Origin: Membranipora membranacea
Taxonomy: Eukaryota; Bryozoa; Gymnolaemata; Cheilostomatida; Membraniporidae
Length of the DNA: 64,000 nucleotides
Direction: 5' to 3'
Assembly: GCA_914767715.1 (NCBI GenBank)
Contig: OU612072.1
Location: 12,586,001 to 12,650,000, forward strand
Shown here: in pieces, positions 54,301 to 60,300 of the stretch
Numbering within the stretch: position 1 is the stretch's first letter
How the letters are laid out: each line of letters starts with the position of its first letter
Made by a program: the position numbers and the translations under genes
Notes under the pieces: generated by a model
Seen by the model: the letters and a program-made list of their open reading frames with translations, nothing else
What the model was told of the DNA's origin: nothing
Database searches by the model: none

Positions 54301-57300
54301 GGCTTATGTCTGCCAAACACCATCATGATACCATGTGATAAGGTTTTCCAAAGAACCAATGCTAGTTCCACTGAAATGCAAAATTAATTGCTTGTGCATG
54401 TTAGAGCAATAAACTGCAAGCTGATGCTTTCAAAGCAACATCATACCGTCACAGGGGGTGGTGTAGGGGACCCTCTCTTACTGTTCCAAGTGCATTAATA
54501 GCCCTGCACTCGCCCTTGAATAAGTCACCATTGCATAGCATTTAAAAAAAGCTGTTTATAACTGGTACCTAAGGCGTAAATGACCTATGGGCATGCCATG
54601 ACCTAACCATTGTTTGATAAAAGTCCATTTTCTTGTTCGTGCGAACTTCTCAAGCAAGCCGATCGCGGCACCATACAAGTCAAAGGTACCTTACACCGAG
54701 ATAGATCACAGCCTATCATGCGATCCAACACACTTGAGAGAGGTGTCTATTGTGAACATTCTGATTGCCAAGTGAGATAATCCAGTTAATTTTAAGTAAG
54801 AACTTATTTACAAGTTTACAAATCATGTGATTCAAAAGAAAATCGTAGTACTACCAAGGGACAACAGGGTCTCTTGCTACTCCTTAGCACTGCTCGCTCT
54901 CTCAGGTTTTTTTACAATACTTCTCTGTATAGGATTGTTATTGGTAACGTGTACTAGTAGGGCAAACCATGACTGACTTTCTGGTGGCATATACTGTATC
55001 GTTCAAGCGCTAAAAACTTATGCGATCAACGATCATTGTTTACAGTTCCTTACCATACCAAGTCCCCCCTCCCCAGTTTCCGTGGACCAATTCAGAGATC
55101 TGTCATTACACTGTTGGTCCACCATGCGGTTTGAAAAAAGATAGTATGTGACTTTTTGCTAACAAACACCAAATAAGCCCACCCTATAGGACAGTAAATG
55201 GAATGCACCAAATATCAGACATTCCTTTTCTCATTAATGATTTATTCCCAGTTATAACTCTGAGGTTCCGGCAGCATTGTTGGTAGCATGGTTATGTAAT
55301 CAGTATTGATTTGTATTATGTTTGTTCATTGGTGGATTTGACTTAGTAAAGTTTGGTACCAGCATTTATAGGGTCAACAGGTGCTGGTCTTATGCTTGGG
55401 CCGAGCGATATCCAACCCAATCTGTCCGATCTGCAATCTTAACGCCCTCATCCCAACTGACAGGTTGGCACACCCAGTTTCGTCCATTGCCAACATAAGA
55501 AGAACGAGTTTAAAGAATATGGCTTCGGTTTGAGACCCCATGATGCAATGCAGATTGTAGCTGACATGGATTGTCCAACAGTTGTAAGCTCAGAAAGGGA
55601 AGACATCATACAGAGCCCCCTTTATACTAGGGCCCATCTATACTAGTTAATTCCAACAGATCAGGTCTATAAGAACAAAAACTAGTTTTCCCTGGGAATT
55701 CCAAACTAGTTGCATTGTGGGAATGTTGAAAGCACGACCAATTAGAGACACCTGCAAGCATGTTTTTCAGTACAAAATAAGCGCTGCCTCTAGGTGCTGC
55801 TGACGTTTGCAGCATTCCATCACACCTTGACTATTATATTGGCAGCTGGTGTAAGAGTAGATTTATTATATTGATTACCTGTGTCCCCAGTATATAGAGT
55901 ATCATGACAATTGATGACTGATAATCTTAGAAAATGTCAACATTGATAAAACTATGCGCACTCCTAATCCTATATATACTATACAGGGCCGTAGATTAGA
56001 AAAAAATGGTAGGGGAGGCAAAGGCCCGAGGCGAGGCCAATGCATCACCAGTAACCTCCTCCCCGAGCAATTTGAGCCATGAAATAAGCGCATGGAAAAT
56101 CCAAGAGGAGCTGATTCTGACATTGATTATTCAATTAGAGTGTTTTTAGGCTATTGTATTTAGCTTTCTAGGGGAGGCAGTGCCTCTCTGCCTCACCTAG
56201 AACTACGGCCCTACTATACAGAGAGCTTATTACAGTGTATAGTAAAACTTTGCTGTTATGCTGGGTGTGTGTTTGTTTGGGTTCTTAGATGATAAAAATA
56301 TTACCTGATAATAATAAGTAAACAGTGATTGAACAATCACTTCAGTTTTCTCAGTTCACAACACTTGAACTACAAGTTCACTGGCATTAGTATTGTGAAA
56401 ATATAAATCTAGGCCAGTTTTGGTCCATTAGCCTGCATTCCGAGTTGCTCCTGATCCACTGGTCACTCTGCAGGTGTCACTAGTGGAAGGGAGCAACTGG
56501 AATGCATGCAATTGGATTAAAGTTGATCTGGCCTACCACCCTGGCCTGTATATGCTGAACCTTCTTATCATGCGCATCCATATACATTCATGAAAGTCCA
56601 ACTTTTATATGCTCCCTTGGCGTATCATATAGTCAATGGTGTTCAATCATGGAACTTATAACTTTCTGATATGGAACAGATTCAACCTAAGATATTACTG
56701 ACTTTTCTAAACATAACGTGAGTTCAAAGCAAACCGGATGTGGAATTTGAAAGAATACTTGAGTATACCAAGCCATTGCATAAGGCCTATCCACTGTGAC
56801 TATATAATGAACTTTTTAGATCATTCCCACAATGCAAATATTTTCAATCCTGCACAGGTTAAAATACACCAACAGCAATTGCACATCCTCAATAAGTTTG
56901 TTATATATTTATTGATCGCTTTCTTCAGCCAGTGGGCCATCGGACAGGGATAAAAGTGATTGGGCCAGACAACGATTGACTGGGCATTACTGCTAAGGTT
57001 TTCTAGTTAATAATGGGCTGTCATGAGAACCAATCTGCATACAAAGGTTGCAACTTGCTGAGGATCAACTGAGGCTGCTGCTGATGTAAATATGCACCAT
57101 TGCGACGTTGTGCAAACCTCTAAGGTTGCAACTGCTCGATGGGTTTAGAACAATGATCATGGGAATCCCAAGAGAAACAGCATAAAAAGCCATATAAATG
57201 AGTTACCCACAATGCAATTTTCAAGGGCATATATTTGAGTGTCCCACAATGCAATTGTCCTGTGTCCCACAATGCCACTTTAAAACCACATTAATGGATA

Positions 57301-60300
57301 TCCCACAATGCAACTTTAAAACCATATTGACCACATAGCCCGTAAGTTTAGGTCAGTGCTATAGCATATATGAGATTGACTAGATCTTTCTATAGCCGTA
57401 TCATTATCAGACTTTAAACTGACATCGAGATCACACTATTCAGGATGTGTATCTCTGATCGTTGGTGTCAATTTAGTATCAGTACCTAATACGTGCCCAC
57501 CCCTAACTGTTAAACTTGAACTTGGGACGTTGAACAAAATTCTTTGCTGATGGTACTCACGCTAAGTGAATAATATCACTCTCTATCGATCAGAGATATA
57601 CGTGTAATAGTATGTCATGTGGTCAGTGTGTATCAGACTTACGACTTGTTGTCCTGCATAGTTTTCAGCTATTCTCTCAGTGGACAAGTATGCGTAGTCA
57701 AACGCAAAAGACTTTGTTCTCTCTCTCGAATCGGCTATGTCCAGTAACTGTGATATACTGCTGTCCAACTATAAACAACAACAAAAACAGCATAGATATC
57801 AGACATTGACAAATGGATGGAGATTTTACTCTGATAAACCCTGTCACGGCGAAAAGTAGAAACAGAAACATTGCATCTTGAGTCTGTCTATATAAGACAT
57901 AGCCTGGCCAGTACATATTCGTGTGTATGAATAGCCAGTTATTGGTTAGCAAATAGCATGGGATTCACAACTGGCCCCTATCAGAACAAAACCTGGGCAC
58001 TCAAGTAAGGGCTCCATGTTCATACAGCAGATTATGTATGTAAAAAGCAGAGACCGAAGCAGGGATTCTCTTGTTGCTAAATCTGGCCTGTGCCACAACA
58101 TTCATAGTAGTTACAAAAAGGCTTGTGCAACACCTCTTTGGTACAGTCCTTTGCATGTAACACACGATTCTCTTTTACTTAGCCCACTTCTCATTGTCAA
58201 GATGGCAGGACTAGTACTGAAACTCTGACAGCCCTATATGATCCAAGGTGTAAAACAAAGAGCTGAGAGAGTCTGGCTCTGGATCAAGTTTGGTCCATTT
58301 GTCTGCATTCAGAGTTTCAGGGTCTTAGAGTTACTGGAAGTCAGGCAAATTGGATCAAACTTGTTCTTGTCTGACCAAGACATAAATCCAATCCTGTGTT
58401 GATACCAAAATAATTTCACAAACAAAACTGGCCAGCCCAAGGTCTCTATGTAGTTATACAAGCAAACCAAAGTAATCTCTTGGTACAAACTAGTGAAAAT
58501 TAAGTAGATTGATGGATTAAACTTGTGATGTCACCAAAATCCTATTGAATCGTCACAGAGGATTTATAAACTAAAGACTCAAAGAGTGATGTTGTTATTG
58601 TAATTACTGCAGTATTGATTGTGCGTTTCTCACAAGTGCTTTGTAAACTTCAGTTTCACTATTTTACATCCTATCAGGATAAACAAACCAGACTCTGAGA
58701 TGGTTCTATACACAAACATCATCTTTTGCAGCTATAGGTAAAGTGGTCCACAGACTCGCTAGAAAACCTGAGCTAGTTAATAGAAAATTGACCTTGAAAT
58801 CCTAGCTTTGCTCATTCTCTCTTGATTGATAACCCATAAAAATTCACCAAAGCTTCCGTGATATTCTTGGACTCTCTTACACGAGAGAATTGGCATATAT
58901 ACTCAACTGGCCTACTAGGAACATGTAGGGAGTAAAATCCTTAGAGATTGCAATAAAATAGTAAGTAGGGCATAGTCATCGTTTCCTCAAGGATTCCTTG
59001 CTCTCAGGCTAAGTAGATATCCCAAACTACCCGACGCAAGATCACAATACAAAATGAGAAAATGCATAACATATCTAAACTGTGATCACTTCTAATCTGT
59101 TTTTAGGCATCAAAGCCGCGACAGCGTTGACGACAGTATTTGTCATGTCAATGGCATCCGATGCCGATTCATTGAAAGGAAGCGTCAGACATAGCGTCAC
59201 ATACTTCATGTCTTTCTCCTCAAGTATTTGCTGCCCCATTAGTTGGCTATTATCTCACAATAAAAGATATTGTTTTTAAAACAAAAGAAGGATCACTTTC
59301 AACGGTATCTTAAAGTATTATTCTAATGTAATCAGTACAAAACAAACTTCACAGCTTCAGTACAACACCAATATAATGCCCTGTCTATCATCCCTGATAT
59401 AGCTTATTTGTGTGCGGGTTCACCTCAGAGGACTAAAGAATTCGCAGGAGGAGGAAAGGTTCGCCAATTCCCACACAATTCCATTGCAATCGTATTACTT
59501 ATGGCTAGCTAACATTAACTAAACCTCATTACTCTAGCTTGACCCCATACGCTAGCTAATATTAAGTCAGTCCAAACAAGCCAATTTGCATTCCTCCAAG
59601 ACAAATGTGTTGCTGATGAAAAATAGGGATTCTTGGAATTATGATGAAGATCCATTCATTAATCCAGCTGAGGAATGTTGGATTTTGCCAATGAGTCTCT
59701 GGATTAAAAAAGTTACAGTCTAGGCCTACGTTGCTTATGGCAAACCTAGTGAGACTTGCATACAGACTAACTAAACTTTTGACCTGATCAGAAGAAGGCG
59801 GCTTGAAATATTAGCCAAGGGTATTAAAAGCCAGATTATTGCTCATCCTGCGAAATGGTAGGATAGGGAAGCAATTAATTGCCAATTAAATTGAGCGTCA
59901 TTTCGCTCCAATCTAGGGCCTACCATAAAATGACTTTGTCGTCAAGGAAAGAGAATCATTAGAAATTTACAGCGTGCTAACAATAAAATCAGCTTGTTAA
60001 TTTGTCATAAATATCAACGCATAAATCTTCAATTGCACAATCACATTAATTCCTTTCCTCACCCTCCCCCTTCTGAATTCCTGCAGGAAAACTACTAGCT
60101 CTGATAACATGATCAACTCATACCATGGTGTTAAAAGGGAGCTGATTGAGTGAATAATTGTGAGCTAGTTGCTAAAAATAGCCGATTGAAAACTACTAGT
60201 GTAAAATTAGCCAGGGAGTTCCAGTTGAAGCAATCTGCCAATCTCTCAAATAGGCAGATTATAAATCATAAACTTAAACTACGATGTCTTTAAACCACTG

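Larger units (their letters stand above)
52293..57642. other. intron 3, 5.35 kb, repeat-rich
   Basis: Holds the poly-C element, family B copy 2, family A copy 9 and the CCCACAATGC cluster. Between about 53900 and 55650 the sequence is more GC-balanced with short coding-like pieces on the plus strand (for example [20 protein letters not shown] near 55520-55580), probably a decayed mobile element. Confidence 0.5.

Noticed and set aside
57204-57330. CRISPR-like array
   Set aside because: Repeat word is ~12 bp, spacing irregular, genome is animal; not a CRISPR array.
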